Below, one piece after another: positions 23,600 through 34,020 of a stretch of DNA of 64,000 nucleotides (position 1 is the first letter of the stretch; the number at the start of each line of letters is the position of its first letter). The stretch spans positions 11,816,145-11,880,144 of the forward strand of contig NC_081851.1 of NCBI RefSeq assembly GCF_963259705.1. The letters run 5' to 3'. The position numbers were made by a program, and so were the translations under genes. This stretch comes from Myotis daubentonii (lineage: Eukaryota > Chordata > Mammalia > Chiroptera > Vespertilionidae). The notes beneath the pieces were generated by a model that was given only the letters and a program-made list of their open reading frames with translations, made no database searches and had not been told where the DNA came from.

Positions 23600-23960
23600 G
23601 TCCCTAAGCATTCTCTACTGGCAGCCCGAAGGATCTTTTGAAAATGTCAATATGATCATGTCTCTTCTGAAAACTGACAGTGGTCTCCTATGGCCTTTAG
23701 AAATGAGTCCCAAATCCTTAGCATGTCCGTCCAGGCCCTCCATGGCCCGACCTTAGCTTCTTTTGCAGTCTTTTCTCTCCCTCACCCCTTTTCTGTGGTC
23801 ACACTTTGAGATCCTCATTGGCATCACACTCTGCCAGCCCAGCTTAGAGCTGTGCCATGCCCTGTATCCCGACGTCTCCCTCTGGAGTCCGTGGAAGGCT
23901 GGTGTTCTTTCCGGCATCTCCCATCTTTCCCCTGTCCTGCTCTCTGCTCCCATCGTTTTT
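23600..23960 (+). mobile_element. LINE-2 (L2) 3' fragment
   Basis: Ordered similarity to the L2 3' region: 'aatatgatcatgtctcttct', 'cagtggtctcctatggcc', 'caaatccttagcatg', 'aggccctccatggcc', then a run of CT-rich words. The same fragment is at 33210-33580. Confidence 0.7.
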
Positions 23961-24599
23961 TCTTTTTGTTTTCGTGTTTGTTGTTTTTGTTGTTTTTTTT
24001 TTTGCAATACCATGAAATGCTACACCCTTGTCCACCCTCAGGAGTTTTAAGGATCTCATTCAGTGTGGAAGCTGAGAATTATAAGCAGCAGAATAGTGAT
24101 GAAGCTAACAGTAGGGACTTGTCTTTCTCACAAAAGAACAAGTCCACAGGTAGGTGGATCCAATATTGAATTCAGCTGCTCAGTGATGTCAGGGTAAGCT
24201 CCCAGCATCAAATAGGGGAAAAAATCCTCTCCTCGCTATTGTGCTTTATATCAGGGAGGAACTTAGTGTCTCAGAAATCAACTGTGAGAGTCTTTCGTGA
24301 ACCCTTGGGCAGAACGGGCCGAATTGCAAGGGACACGGGGCAGTTTAGTGTCAAACTGGTCCTGAAGGAGGTGCCTCAGCCCAGGAGGAGGTGGTGAGGG
24401 AAAGGGCAGAGGGGACATGTGGGATGGTGAGCTTCCTGTTTCTACTGTGATCACTAAGGGCCCCGTATATTTCTTCTGTGGGGACTTGTGGAGGAAAGGT
24501 GTCCCAAGATTCAGGGATGACTGTTTCACAACGGTTGCCTAGTGTTTTGAAGTACCCTGTCTCATAGGGTCCATATTATCCACATAGAACTGGTTAAAC

Positions 24600-24838
24600 A
24601 TATATGTTTTTACTGATCTCAGAGGGAGGAAGGGAAAGGGAACAGAGAGAGCGGGTGGTGGTGGTGGGGGGGTGAGGAGGCTGGGGAAGGGGAGAGAGAA
24701 ACATCAATGATGAGAGAGCATCAACGGTCCCGTAGCCCCTAGCACGCATCCCCGGAACGGGCCCTGACTGGGAATGAAACGGGGATCTCTTGGTTCTGGG
24801 GTCCACGCTCAAGCAATGAGCCACGCCAGCCGGGCAGC
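24600..24838 (-). mobile_element. Ves SINE (antisense) in segmental duplication copy 1
   Basis: Body GAAACATCAATGATGAGAG (about 24699) and head near 24835 (CCAGCCGGGC). It is shared with 40387-40636, so it predates the duplication. Confidence 0.88.
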
Positions 24839-25588
24839 CACATATCAATTTAAAATGAAATTTTTTTAATTCAAATTTAGTAAAATTTAAAATTCACTGA
24901 GACATTTAGGTTGCTCTTGTTGGATACCTGAGGAGTGTTGGCTTGGTGTATTGACCAGCTAGCTGGTTTGCCTTGAAAGCAAATATGAACTGAAAGAAAG
25001 GAAATGTGTCTCCCCTCAGAGCAAGAGTGCTGCTCACATGAGAATGATGAGCTTTGGATGATTGGGCCACAGCACTGAATGGATCCCTCTTGCACAGCGT
25101 GCCCCCTTTTCAAATACTCACCAGTGGCATGCCTTTGTCCATTTCTGCTTAGAATTTTCTGACATGGTGGTTTTCATTTTAATTATAGATTGTTCCAGTG
25201 GTGGTGTCAGTGAACTATGGCCCCTCAGGTAGAACCAGGACTGTGTACCATGTTTCCGTACCGTCCTGTTCCAGTGGAACCATTGCCTCTCCCTAAGCTG
25301 AGTTTGACTGGTGAGTTAAATTCTGGGCTCATGGAGGAAGGGAAATGATTCAGGAAGTGTTTAGTGGAGGGAGTTGTTTTGAGTTACTCCTGTTGCAACC
25401 AAAGCAATGCTCTTTCTATCCCTAGTGATTTTAAGTATTGTTGAGAGCTAGTCTACTGGTTGTTTATGGCCAAATAGCAAATCCAGCTAAATAGCGAGCG
25501 AAGTAGAATGCCCCCCATTAAGTAATTTTTCCTTTCATGAGAACATTTCAAGAGACAAATTGGCAATTGGGAAAGTTTAGAAAGGTAT

Positions 25589-25818
25589 GATTGAGTGGCC
25601 AGTGCTGCACGGTGGTCGAGCATCCGCCTGTGAAGCAGGCAGGAGTGCACAGTTGGTTTGATTCCGGGTCAGGGCACAGGCCTGGGTTGCAGACTGGATC
25701 ACCAATAGGGGTCGTGAAGGAGGAAACCATTCAATGCTTCTCGCTCATGGTTGACTTTTCTGTCTCGCCCTTTCTCCCTCACTGAAATCAATGAAAGTGT
25801 ATTTTTTAAAATATATAC
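25589..25818 (+). mobile_element. Ves SINE (sense)
   Basis: tRNA-like head (GTGGTCGAGCATCCGCC, GGTTTGATTCCGGGTCA as B-box-like part), body GGGTCGTGAAGGAGG and a CT-rich 3' end with an A-rich tail. Confidence 0.85.
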
Positions 25819-25825
25819 TGAGTCT

Positions 25826-26030
25826 AGCCACAGCTTATGGGGCTCATTGGATGGGCATCTGCCCTTGCACTGAAAGGTTTCCGGATCAGCTCCCAGGGAG
25901 GGCACGTGGCAGGGTTTTGCGGTCAATTCCATGGCGGGGCTGGGCAGGAGGCGGCTGGTGCACCTCTCATCTATGTTCTCTGCCTCTCCCATCCTCTCTC
26001 CACTATCCATCTAAATATTGGAGGTATGAT
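25826..26030 (+). mobile_element. Ves SINE (sense), diverged
   Basis: A second SINE directly downstream: head with TTGGATGGGCATC and GGTTTCCGGATCAGC, body GGGAGGGCACGTGGC and a CT-rich 3' end. Confidence 0.75.
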
Positions 26031-26130
26031 CCTTGTGTCAACGAGAACCTATACATAAAGCAAAATGAGAAGAAACTGTCACTTCTAGTAGTTAGTAGTT
26101 TCACTTCTGACAGTTCACTAGTGTGAACAT

Positions 26131-26171
26131 TTTGGTGTATATATTGGTGTATATATTGGTGTATATATTTC
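26131..26171. repeat. Short tandem repeat (about 12-bp unit, 3 copies)
   Basis: TTGGTGTATATA is repeated three times in direct order. Confidence 0.85.
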
Positions 26172-26290
26172 CAGATTTTATTTCCCCATTTTATCAGTGT
26201 ATACGTAGTTATCAGAAGAAATTAAATGTTTCAAAACTTATTTTAAAACTGTATTATACAGTGAGCACCTTTCATGTCAGCATATATTTG

Positions 26291-26293
<3 letters not shown>

Positions 26294-26321
<28 letters not shown>
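26294..26321. repeat. (TG)n microsatellite
   Basis: About 14 TG dinucleotides in a row. Confidence 0.95.
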
Positions 26322-26324
<3 letters not shown>

Positions 26325-26501
26325 GAATTATGTATATGTACATGAGAAGACACGGTCTACACGTGTTTTTAATAAACAACCGTATTTAATCAAAAGGAGT
26401 ATTTAACTTAATGGGACATAGTCTACATAAATAGGTAGGTACTTTTAGAAATTATCCTTATTTACTATTATAAATGTACAGTTGGGATGTATTCCTCTGA
26501 A

Positions 26502-26689
26502 TTATTTAAGATAATCGCCTAGAACTCTTCTGACAGCACGAGAGAAGGCTTCCAGTGCAGCCAGTAGCTGGCTCCATAATGGCTTCAGGTGCTGCCTCAG
26601 GCCAGGCCTGGCCAGGGCAGGACCTCTCGTTGGACCAGGCTCTGGCCCCTGAGCAGGCCCTTCCTCTGCCTCCAGAGAGCTCTGGAGCT
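26502..26689 (-). CDS. Ral-GEF-like exon 5 (linker, then stop)
   Basis: The acceptor CTCCACGTCCACGCCCAG joins in phase 1 to exon 4. The frame reads SLEAEEGPAQGPEPGPTRGP, a Pro/Glu/Ala linker like the one after REM in RalGDS. A helical segment (KPLWSQLLAALEAFSRAVRR) follows, then stop at 26502-26504. I see no donor before the stop and no catalytic domain beyond it. The end may be a readthrough of what was once an intron. Confidence 0.5.
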
Positions 26690-26849
26690 CTGGGCGTGGA
26701 CGTGGAGCAGGAGAAAGAGAGATTGACTCACACTCCTGGCTTTCCTGTGACTTAGTGGAGACAGGAAAGATGCCAACGCCTTTAAGGGAACTCCAGCCCA
26801 TGAGCCTGCCCTCCCCCAATGATCTGCCCAGATGATCATTCCGCCTCAC

Positions 26850-27040
26850 CTTGTTGAGTTGCCTCGGTGGGCTCAAGGTGCTGCAGCGCAGAACATAGAT
26901 TTTGGGCGTGGCCCACCAGGTGTGAAGCGGGGGAGTTGAAGGGCACTAAGGCCTGCTCTACCTCGAAGCAGGCGAAAGGAAGGGGCTGCCCCAAACCCAG
27001 GATGTGGTCCAGCCAGGTCCCCACCATCGCAGCAAAGGCC
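26850..27040 (-). CDS. Ral-GEF-like exon 4 (REM domain, second half)
   Basis: The acceptor CTGCCTCTCCCCAG and donor GTGAGG bound 191 nt. Its first base completes the Arg codon left by exon 3. It reads AFAAMVGTWLDHILGLGQPL, PFACFEVEQALVPFNSPASH and ALQHLEPTEATQQ. The GTWLD start, QP..F.C, the SxL and the final L.HLEPxEA match the end of REM in RalGDS-type proteins. The residues that normally sit between exon 3 and GTWLD look missing, so a small exon may have been lost in 27041-28351 or not recognised. Confidence 0.75.
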
Positions 27041-28351
27041 CTGGGGAGAGGCAGGTGGGCAGCAGAGTCCGAGTCCTGGTCTTTCCTTGCACTCTGCCCT
27101 CCCATGGCCCACTTGTTTAGATCTGAGCCTCTGTGCAGGCCCCCCTTGCGCACCCAGGGGACAGCCCCATGCCACCCCCGGCCCCTGTGTGGCTGTCCTG
27201 GTTGTAGCAGTTGTGGGATCCAGCAGGTTCAACACGGAGTCTGTGTAAGATTCTTCTTCCCACTGGCAGCTCTCCTGAAGGTCCAGTGCACTGCCCACCC
27301 CCACTCTCCAGGCCCTGGGCATTTGGGCGGAGGACTGAGACAGACTTGTGAGCAGCCTGCTCACCACAGTCCTGTTTTCAGCCTGGCCACCGTGGTCAGG
27401 GGAGATGGATATTGAGAGGGGCAGGCAGAGCGGGGTGGGTCTGTGGGGGGTGGGATGGGACTGTGAGAGACAACTCAGCACAGCGTCGCATCTGGGTCTA
27501 CAAGGCCTGGGACCACACCCACTGTCATCTTTGACTCCTATCCTCCTGGAATAGAAGACTCCAGAGCCCAGGCCTTTCTTGGGAATCAGATGATGTATAA
27601 GATTAGGGTTCTGCCAGGCACTCTCCACCCCCCACCCACCACAGTCCCCACAATGCTGACTCTGGGGGCCCTACCTCTGGATCCGGAGACCACTCACTTT
27701 AGGACTTGGTCCTGCGGTGTGTCAGCCCGGTCATTGTAAGCAGGTGTGCCTCCAGATGGAAAAATCACTCTGATCGCATCAGCCCTGATGGATGGTGGAC
27801 ACGACCTGCGAATGATGGACAGCGTGACTGCTGGACCCATTGGCCAGAACTGAGGCCCCGGGATTGTGTCTGCTTCATTCCTGGAGTCAGGCTAATTGTC
27901 TCCAAAAGTGCGTGCACATTTTCTAGTAAAGAAACTCCAACCAGAAGCATGCCATACATCTGAGTAGGCCTAGGCCCCTGCTCCCCCCAGAAATCCCCAG
28001 TGTGGTCCACCAAGGACCAGGACCGGCTAGGTGAAACCTCACACTGCTTAACAGGTTGCTTTGCATGTGCTTTTCCAACCTCAGATGCCACAGGCCGCTG
28101 ATGGGTGTGTCAGAGTTCTTTCCGTGGGACAGAGTGAAAGAATTGCCACCAACAACCGCCGCACATCCAGCTACCCTCTCTGCAGAGACAGGGAGCAGGT
28201 GAGACTTGCCATGGCTTGTCCCCACAGCAGTGCTATGAGGTTTCCCCCCAGCAGCCCACTTTTCAGAGGAGCATCCTGAGACTCAGGAAGATGTGGTGAC
28301 GTTTTCATGCCTCACAGCTAGCAGTGGGCAGAGTCACGAGTGTGTGCTCAC
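27041..28351. other. Presumed intron of the Ral-GEF-like locus, with a MIR piece
   Basis: GC-rich, no exon matched. MIR-like words at 28225-28335 (TTTTCAGAGGAGCATCCTGA, then CACAGCTAGCAGTGGGCAG). The long minus-strand frame 27628-26873 overlaps exon 4 in another frame and is not supported. Confidence 0.5.
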
Positions 28352-28530
28352 CTAGTTAGAAGCTGGTCCAGGAACCGTTGGGCTCTGGAGCAGGCCAGCG
28401 TGGAGACGTGGGGGATGATTGCCCCCGGGAAAGCTGGCACCATGGCCATGGCCACCTTCTCCGAGGTGCCTTCCTGGAGGGCCTGCATCCTGCAGGACTC
28501 ATGCAGGTTACCAGTTCGCTCAGCTGCACA
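28352..28530 (-). CDS. Ral-GEF-like exon 3 (REM domain, first half)
   Basis: The acceptor TTCTCCCACCCAG and donor GTGAGC bound 179 nt, open in phase 0 and leaving phase 2. The product includes NLHESCRMQALQEGTSEKV and AMVPAFPGAIIPHVSTLACS, then RAQRFLDQLLTR. This follows the RalGDS REM order: a Y/H-E-T/S-C-K/R segment, the GTxEKLV segment, VPAFxG, and the LD-LL helix. Substitutions in hydrophobic REM positions suggest relaxed constraint, but the frame is whole. Confidence 0.72.
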
Positions 28531-28740
28531 CTGGGTGGGAGAAGAAAGGAAATCCACGTCAGCGGCATGACCGTGAATCCCACAAGGATGGAGGTTTGGA
28601 GCTCAGTCGGGAGGTCTCAGCCCCACTGGGACGTGTGCAAGAGGAGGGTCAGGAATCCCCCGTCAGGACGAGGTTCTAGGTCTTCAAAGTGCCACGGAAG
28701 TTCCGTACATGTTCATACAATTGCCACCTTCTCGGCATCT

Positions 28741-28757
28741 CCCCCCCCCCCCCCACC
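28741..28757. repeat. Poly(C) run
   Basis: About 15 to 17 C residues interrupted once. Confidence 0.9.
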
Positions 28758-28844
28758 CAACCACTTCCCTTAGGCTGAGGATCAACAAACCTCCTTTTAA
28801 TAATAGTTTATATGAAGAGCCTGGGCCCTGTGAGTCCCAAGGAA

Positions 28845-28935
28845 GGTCCTTGTTATAGAGATGAGAACACAGAGGCTTAGGAAATATCAGATGCCTGCTC
28901 AAGGGCATGCAGGTCAGAACTGGGTACTATCCTGC
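28845..28935 (+). mobile_element. MIR SINE fragment
   Basis: GAGATGAGAACACAGAGGCT, then CTCAAGGGCATGCAGG and AGAACTGGGTACT follow the MIR core order. Confidence 0.6.
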
Positions 28936-29520
28936 ATGACTTTCCTTCTCAGGTACCAGGGACTTTCCTGCTACTGACATGGGTGGAAAGGGTGTGGGAA
29001 CCTTGTCCCTCCCCAGCGTGGGAACAGTGTACATGGTAGATATGGCCTGTGAAAGCCTTTGACTTCAAAAGAGCAAGTTATGTTTTATCCTTTTACATTA
29101 AAGGGCATTTTATGACCCTCATTATGAAGATGGCAGATTCCGCAAGGTGACAAATGCCTGGAGACTGCAGATGGGAGAAAGGCGATCACGGGGCAGGAAT
29201 CTGACCAGAGGACTCGGGGAGGAGCTAATCCATGTGGTGGGTGTAAAGTGACAGGTGCCTCACTGGCCCCATGAGGCAATTGCCAGGGATGGAACCCTGT
29301 GTTTGAGTTGGACACCTTGATGTCGGCCAGGTGAAAATTTCAATGAGTGAGATTTCCCGGGCCAGGCTGGAGCAAGGCAGCAGCCATCATCAGAAACTGC
29401 TGTTGGCAACGTCCCTGCCACAGCCCTTTGGGTTTGGAATCTACCTGCAGCCGTTCAAATTTTACACGTGCTCGTCCTTCCCCCAGCAGTGGGCGTCCAC
29501 TTCCAGCTGGGGACATTACA

Positions 29521-29905
29521 TGTCCTGTGGTCTGAATTGTGTACCCCTAATCCCATGACTTTGCAACCCCTCGAACTTGATTATATGTCTGCTTTTGAGT
29601 TCTAGTCTTCAAGCAAGTCATTCAGGTGACGTGAATTCAGTGGTGTGGGTCTTCATCGAATCTGACCAGTGTCCTTAGAAGAGGAGGGGAGGACACGTGG
29701 CAGCGCAAAGGGGAGTCCATGTGACACACAGAGAGAAGACAGCCATCTACAAGCTGAGTAGTGACCCCCTCAGGAGATACCAACCCCGCTGACAGCACCA
29801 TCTCTCACTTCTAGCCTCCGGAATAGTGAGAAAATGAATGTCTGCTGTTAACACCACCCAGTGTGGCCCTATGTTATGGCAGTGCAAGCAAGCAACCTAA
29901 TACAG
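29521..29905 (+). mobile_element. MLT1/MaLR-type LTR
   Basis: Opens TGTCCTGTGGTCTGAATTGT. It contains CCAGTGTCCTTAGAAGAGG, AGACAGCCATCTACAAGC and CTTCTAGCCTCCGGAATAGT. It ends GTTATGGCAGTGCAAGCAAG then CTAATACA. This word order is that of MLT1 LTRs (ERVL-MaLR). I see no clear 5-bp target duplication, as expected for age. Confidence 0.8.
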
Positions 29906-30370
29906 TCCGTTCTGACACACATCAGTGTTCCGCGCAGCACTGCTGACATGGCAGCTGAACTGCATTAGGCCCATGTCCATCAGCACTGAAAGGCTGCATC
30001 GCTGGGCAAACGACCTCCCCGACTGGACCAGGTCTGCAAGGACAGTGGAGCTGAGTGCTCCAGAGGATACGTGGCAAGTGTAGTTTAAGCAACACAAACA
30101 GCGAAATGCCCAAGTGCTCATGGTCCACTGTGAAGTCACAGGGCATTTCTCTCTCTGATATTGCTACAAATATGTGAGGAGCGTCTCTCTAGCGTCCCAT
30201 GTAGCTGGAGGGGGGCATGTGGGTCTGCATTACTTTGTCTTGGGGCTGTGGGACACTAGGGAGAGTCCTGGGAGGGTGCCCGGGGAGACCCCAGATTTGA
30301 GTGTGGGTTCTGGGCACTGCCAGGTTGTGTTGAGGTTGTGGGTGTAGAGACCCTCGAGGCCAGCTCTCAC

Positions 30371-30481
30371 CTCAGACAGGCACTGGTCTGTGTCATCAAC
30401 CTGGTGCAACTGCACCCTGACCCCGTAGGTGGTGTAGTCGGGTCCATGGGCCAGCACCTCAATGATGTCCTCCCTGGAGCT
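30371..30481 (-). CDS. Ral-GEF-like exon 2, copy a (111 nt, open, acceptor lost)
   Basis: Also 111 nt and open in phase 0 (SSREDIIEVLAHGPDYTTYG, then VRVQLHQVDDTDQCLSE). The pattern of acidic start, a G..Y step and R.VQLH fits the RalGDS N-terminal segment before REM. The donor is GTGAGAG. The acceptor reads CTTTGCCG where copy b has CTTTGCAG, so the AG is lost. Use of the AG two bases later would shift the frame. Flanks on both sides match copy b (30285-30560 against 31126-31420). Confidence 0.6.
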
Positions 30482-31201
30482 CGGCAAAGACAGAGTGGGT
30501 ACTGAGCCAGGAGGCATCAGGAACCTTCCACCCAATCTGTGCTCCTGTGTCATGGCAGACCTAGTCTGTGAGGACACTGTGAGGATGTTCCTGGCAGCCC
30601 TGCTGAGCTAGCAACAATTGATTTGTGTCAAGGTGGAGCCACAGTGAAAGCCTGAATCACTGAGGAAAACTCTGTCCTTGTTGGGAGGATATGGAGTTGG
30701 GTCAGGCCACAGCTTCTGAGCTGGCCGTGCTGCAATGGTTTGTCGTCCTCTGTGAGGTGATAGGGTGCAGAGAAAAGTATTCAAGACCTTAATCCATTCC
30801 TATGCCCCTAACCCCCCCACCCCCCGCTTCACCCCACCGCTTTTTCTTTTCTTTTTTTTTTTTTTTAAATACACAGCACTATCAAGTGGGATGATGTGTA
30901 AGGCTTGGAGAAGGCCTACAAGGACAGTCGGGCTGGGGCTGGTCCACAGGAAACTTGGGGCAGGGAGTTCATCAGTTGAAAGGAGCATGAGGCAAAGAGA
31001 GCAAGAGATGCTTTCTCTCTGATCCCAAGAAGCACAGGAAGAAAGACTGCTTTTTTCCCCTACCAGGGAGCTGGTCGGGAGGATTGAAGGTAAAGATCAG
31101 TTTGGGAGTGGGCTTGTGAGAACTTTGAGGCCCCAGATTTGGGTCTGATTTCTTGTCCCACCCCAGTCACCACAGGGTCCTGGGTGTGGGCCAGCTCTCA
31201 C
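30482..31201. other. Presumed intron between the two exon-2 copies
   Basis: Holds a T-run (30850-30866) and the left flank of the exon-2b duplication (from about 31126). No other exon seen. Confidence 0.45.
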
Positions 31202-31312
31202 CTCAGTTTGGCCCTGGAAGGTTTTCCTGTCCTAACGCACTTGTCCTTTGTACACATTGAGGGCATAAGTGAACCTGTCAGCCAGCTCCTCGACGCTGCC
31301 CTTGTTGGAGCT
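31202..31312 (-). pseudogene. Ral-GEF-like exon 2, copy b (111 nt, stop inside)
   Basis: Acceptor TCTGTCTTTGCAG and donor GTGAGAG bound exactly 111 nt, phase 0 to 0. The translation SSNKGSVEELADRFTYALNV resembles the RalGDS segment just before REM, but a TAG at codon 27 (after GQVR) ends the frame. The splice signals are intact while the coding is broken, the reverse of copy a. Confidence 0.65.
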
Positions 31313-31661
31313 CTGCAAAGACAGAGCTCGCTACTGGGCCAGGAGGCATCATGGGCCCCGGGCATTACCAGTGGGGAAGATGCCCACCACCCATTCTGCT
31401 CCCCAGATCAGGCAGAGAGGGGCATCTGCAAAGACCTCCAGGCAGGGAGTGAAGTTGATGACCCCTTGAGCACCCCTGCGATTTAACAAGTGGGTAGCAG
31501 AGCTCCGACCCCAGCACTCAGCTTCCCTTCCTGTGAGCCATGACCTGGGCAGTGAACGTGACACACCCTCCAACACCCTTGAGACTTCTGACACTTACCA
31601 ACCTGCTCCTGAGCCCAGGATGAGCATCCCTCATTCCCGGCTTCCTTCCCCTCACCATCCC

Positions 31662-31663
<2 letters not shown>

Positions 31664-31703
<40 letters not shown>
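31664..31703. repeat. (CA)n microsatellite
   Basis: About 19 CA dinucleotides. Confidence 0.95.
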
Positions 31704-31705
<2 letters not shown>

Positions 31706-31791
31706 GATGAGGGGTAAGAGGTGTGGGGCTCCCCAGGTGTGACCCCTAAATGACGCCTAAGTGTGAGCTGTAAGGGCCTGCCCTCGGTTAC

Positions 31792-31929
31792 CTGTGTGTG
31801 CCTCGTGCCAGAGGGCGAGGGGTATTGGTGGTGGCGCTTGCGCCTGTTTCCCCAGCAACAGAAACATCTCTTGCCCTGGGCCTTCTTGTGCCCAGAGCGT
31901 TGGAAGAACGGGAAGCAACAGAGAGACAT
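31792..31929 (-). CDS. Ral-GEF-like exon 1 (start codon, 46 codons)
   Basis: ATG at 31929-31927 opens MSLCCFPFFQRSGHKKAQGK, a Cys-rich, then basic N-terminus. I recall similar short Cys-rich starts in some predicted RalGDS-like mammalian proteins, but that is a weak match. It ends at CACACAG followed by GTAACC, a plausible splice donor, in phase 0. The frame stays open with no stop. I placed the start at this ATG because it is the one in frame with the donor; a further upstream in-frame ATG exists at the 157-codon frame start (31956). Confidence 0.55.
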
Positions 31930-32756
31930 CCTGGTCTCCTGACCATCTCCTCTCAAGTGAGCTGGAAAGGCAGTTGTCTCTAGAATGTGGGTACCTGGTT
32001 ACCACGGTTCCCATTTCTGTTGGGGATCTGTGCCCAGGGAAATGAGGTCACCACTTCAAGGTTCCATGACCTGTGTCCCTTCCTCCAATCAGGGCCACCC
32101 AAAGGCCCCTCTGGGCTGCTGACCTCTCACCTTCCTGGCCCATGTTATCTCCATACCTGTATACAAGCATCCAACACAGCCCTCCCCCCAGGCTCCCTGG
32201 GAAGAAGGAGGCCCCCAGTTTTGGGGGAGAAAGCCGAGTTTACACCTCCTTTTTCTTAGGTGTTCTGTGCCCTGGGGGAAGCCTCTGTGCCTCTCTGGGC
32301 CTCCCCCAGGCTCCCAAGCTGCCCAGTGAGGATGATGCTAGGCACCATTTCCCTAGGAAGTCATCAGGTGCAGATGGGACAAGGCCCCTAACAGCTGTGG
32401 GCTGGTGTCCCATGAATCTGGTACACAAACCTAGAGGTGGAAGATGACAAGAACGAGTGGCACACAGCATGCAACACTAGACAAAAGAGCCCTGGGCCCA
32501 GCCTGTGATCTCAGGGAAGTCACTGCTCATGTGGGCCTCATTTTCAAGTCTGTGCCTTTAAGGGTTTGACATGACAGGAAATTCAGATAGGGTCACGCAC
32601 TGGCCTAAAACCTCACCGTGGTCTCTTGTTATAAACTTAGCCTCAGACAAGTGCCTCATGTGGTTCCAAGTGTTAGGGGCCTTCACAGTGGCTTCAAGTG
32701 AGTTCAGCCTCCTGGTGGGAACATCCTTGTGTGTCTGCTGAGTTCTCAGTAACTGG
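31930..32756. other. Region upstream of Ral-GEF-like exon 1, no gene seen
   Basis: Moderately GC-rich. No CpG island or TATA that I can support. A MIR-like segment lies near 32500-32580 (CATTTTCAAGTCTGTGCC). Confidence 0.4.
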
Positions 32757-33872
32757 CTTCATAACAACATAGAGGACAGCCCAGCTGATGGGGTGTCAGG
32801 TCCTGTCACTTGTCTTGTACTCTCGTTCTTGAGGTCCCTTCCTTCCTCTCAGCCTCTCTCTGGCATTCTCTCTGTGTGTGTGCGTCTCTGTCTGTGCCAC
32901 TGACCTGTTATTCTGTCTGGAAGCTGAGTCCACACCCTTTTCCTTACCACTTTAGCAAATCTTGGTTTTGGTATGTTCTTCACTTTGTTCTGAGAGTGTC
33001 TTGGTCTGAGAAAAGATACGGCATATTGTATTGTAACTTCTAGACATAAGCTGTCAAGTCCCATGAGTGGGATCGATTTCCACCTTGACATTCCTGATAC
33101 TACGATTCTAGTGTGAAGCCATCAAGGTGAGCAGCAAGAGTACTAAGCCACATTGACTTCAGGGCCTCCTGACCCCATGTGTTCTCTGTGATCTGTCAAC
33201 CTCTAGTATCGCCAGGTCCCTAAGCATTCTCTACTGGCAGCCCGAAGGATCTTTTGAAAATGTCAATATGATCATGTCTCTTCTGAAAACTGACAGTGGT
33301 CTCCTATGTCCTTTAGAAATGAGTCCCAAGTCCTTAGCGTGTCCGTCCAGGCCCTCCATGGTCTGACCTTAGCTTCTTTTGCAGTCTTGTCTCTCCCTCA
33401 CCCCTTTTCTGTGGTCACACCTTGAGATCCTCATTGGCATCACACTCTGCCAGCCCAGCTTAGAGCTGTGCCATGCCCTGTGTCCCCACGTCTCCCTCTG
33501 GAGTCGGTGGAAGGCTGGTGTTCTTTACGGCATCTCCCAACTTTCCCCTGTCCTGCTCTCTGCCCCCATCGTTTTTTGTTTTTGTTTTCGTGTTTGTTGT
33601 TGTTGTTTTTTTTTTTTTTTTTGCAATACCATGAAATGCTAGAACCTTGTCCACCCTCAGGGGTTTTAAGGATCTCATTCAGTGTGGAAGCTGAGAATTA
33701 TAAGCAGCAGAATAGTGATGAAGCTAACAGTAGGGACTTGTCTTTCTCACAAAAGAACAAGTCCACAGGTAGGTGGATCCAATATTGAATTCAGCTGCTC
33801 AGTGATGTCAGGGTAAGCCCCCAGCATCAACGAGAGGAAAAAAATCCTCTCCTCGCTATTGTGCTTTATATC
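32757..33872. repeat. Segmental duplication, copy 2, left part
   Basis: Homologous to 23150-24252, including the L2 fragment (33210-33580) and the T-rich run near 33605. It ends at the target site of the LTR insertion, TATATC before AGGGAG. Confidence 0.93.
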
Positions 33873-34020
33873 AGGGAGTGCCGGGGTGCAACCCCAGCGG
33901 GTCCAGGGGTCCCCAAAGGCGTGGACGGAGTCGGCGAAGAAGGAATGACACGGAGACAGCGTTCAATTGATCAGCAGCCTAGCCAGGATCTCCAGCCAGG
34001 ATCTCCAGCCAAGTTCTGGT

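Larger units (their letters stand above)
23150..25504. repeat. Segmental duplication, copy 1 (2.35 kb)
   Basis: Matches 32757-33872 and then 40056-41301 in the same orientation, with scattered substitutions (a few percent by eye). Homology starts near 23150 (ACAGCCCAGCTGATGGGGTG at 23170) and ends at GCGAGCGAAGT (25504). Copy 1 has the undisturbed site AGGGAG (24253-24258) where copy 2 carries the nested LTR elements. Confidence 0.93.
26502..31929 (-). pseudogene. Ral-GEF (RalGDS/RGL-family) N-terminal gene fragment
   Basis: Six exon-like blocks on the minus strand line up in order and phase (31929-31792, 31312-31202, 30481-30371, 28530-28352, 27040-26850, 26689-26502). They match the start of RalGDS-family proteins through the REM (Ras exchanger motif) domain and proline/glutamate linker. 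These proteins activate Ral GTPases by nucleotide exchange, and REM supports the catalytic CDC25-type domain. No CDC25 domain or Ras-association domain is visible downstream; the DNA at lower coordinates is SINEs and duplicated repeats. One exon is duplicated and both copies are damaged. The locus lies between the two copies of a segmental duplication. I call it a truncated, probably decayed family member, but exon 1 to 3 to 4 to 5 is open, so a short product is possible. Confidence 0.7.

Noticed and set aside
25589..25690. A tRNA-like segment with box A/B-like words.
   Set aside because: It is the head of a Ves SINE, with the SINE body and CT-rich end behind it, not a tRNA gene.
26867..27415. 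A 182-codon plus-strand frame.
   Set aside because: Antisense to Ral-GEF-like exon 4 and its intron, with no recognisable domain.
26873..27628. A 251-codon minus-strand frame.
   Set aside because: It overlaps Ral-GEF-like exon 4 in a different frame. GC-rich composition makes long chance frames likely, and it matches nothing I know.
29521..29905. A possible recent LTR, from TG...CA ends.
   Set aside because: It is a diverged MLT1-type LTR and I see no target duplication, so it is old.
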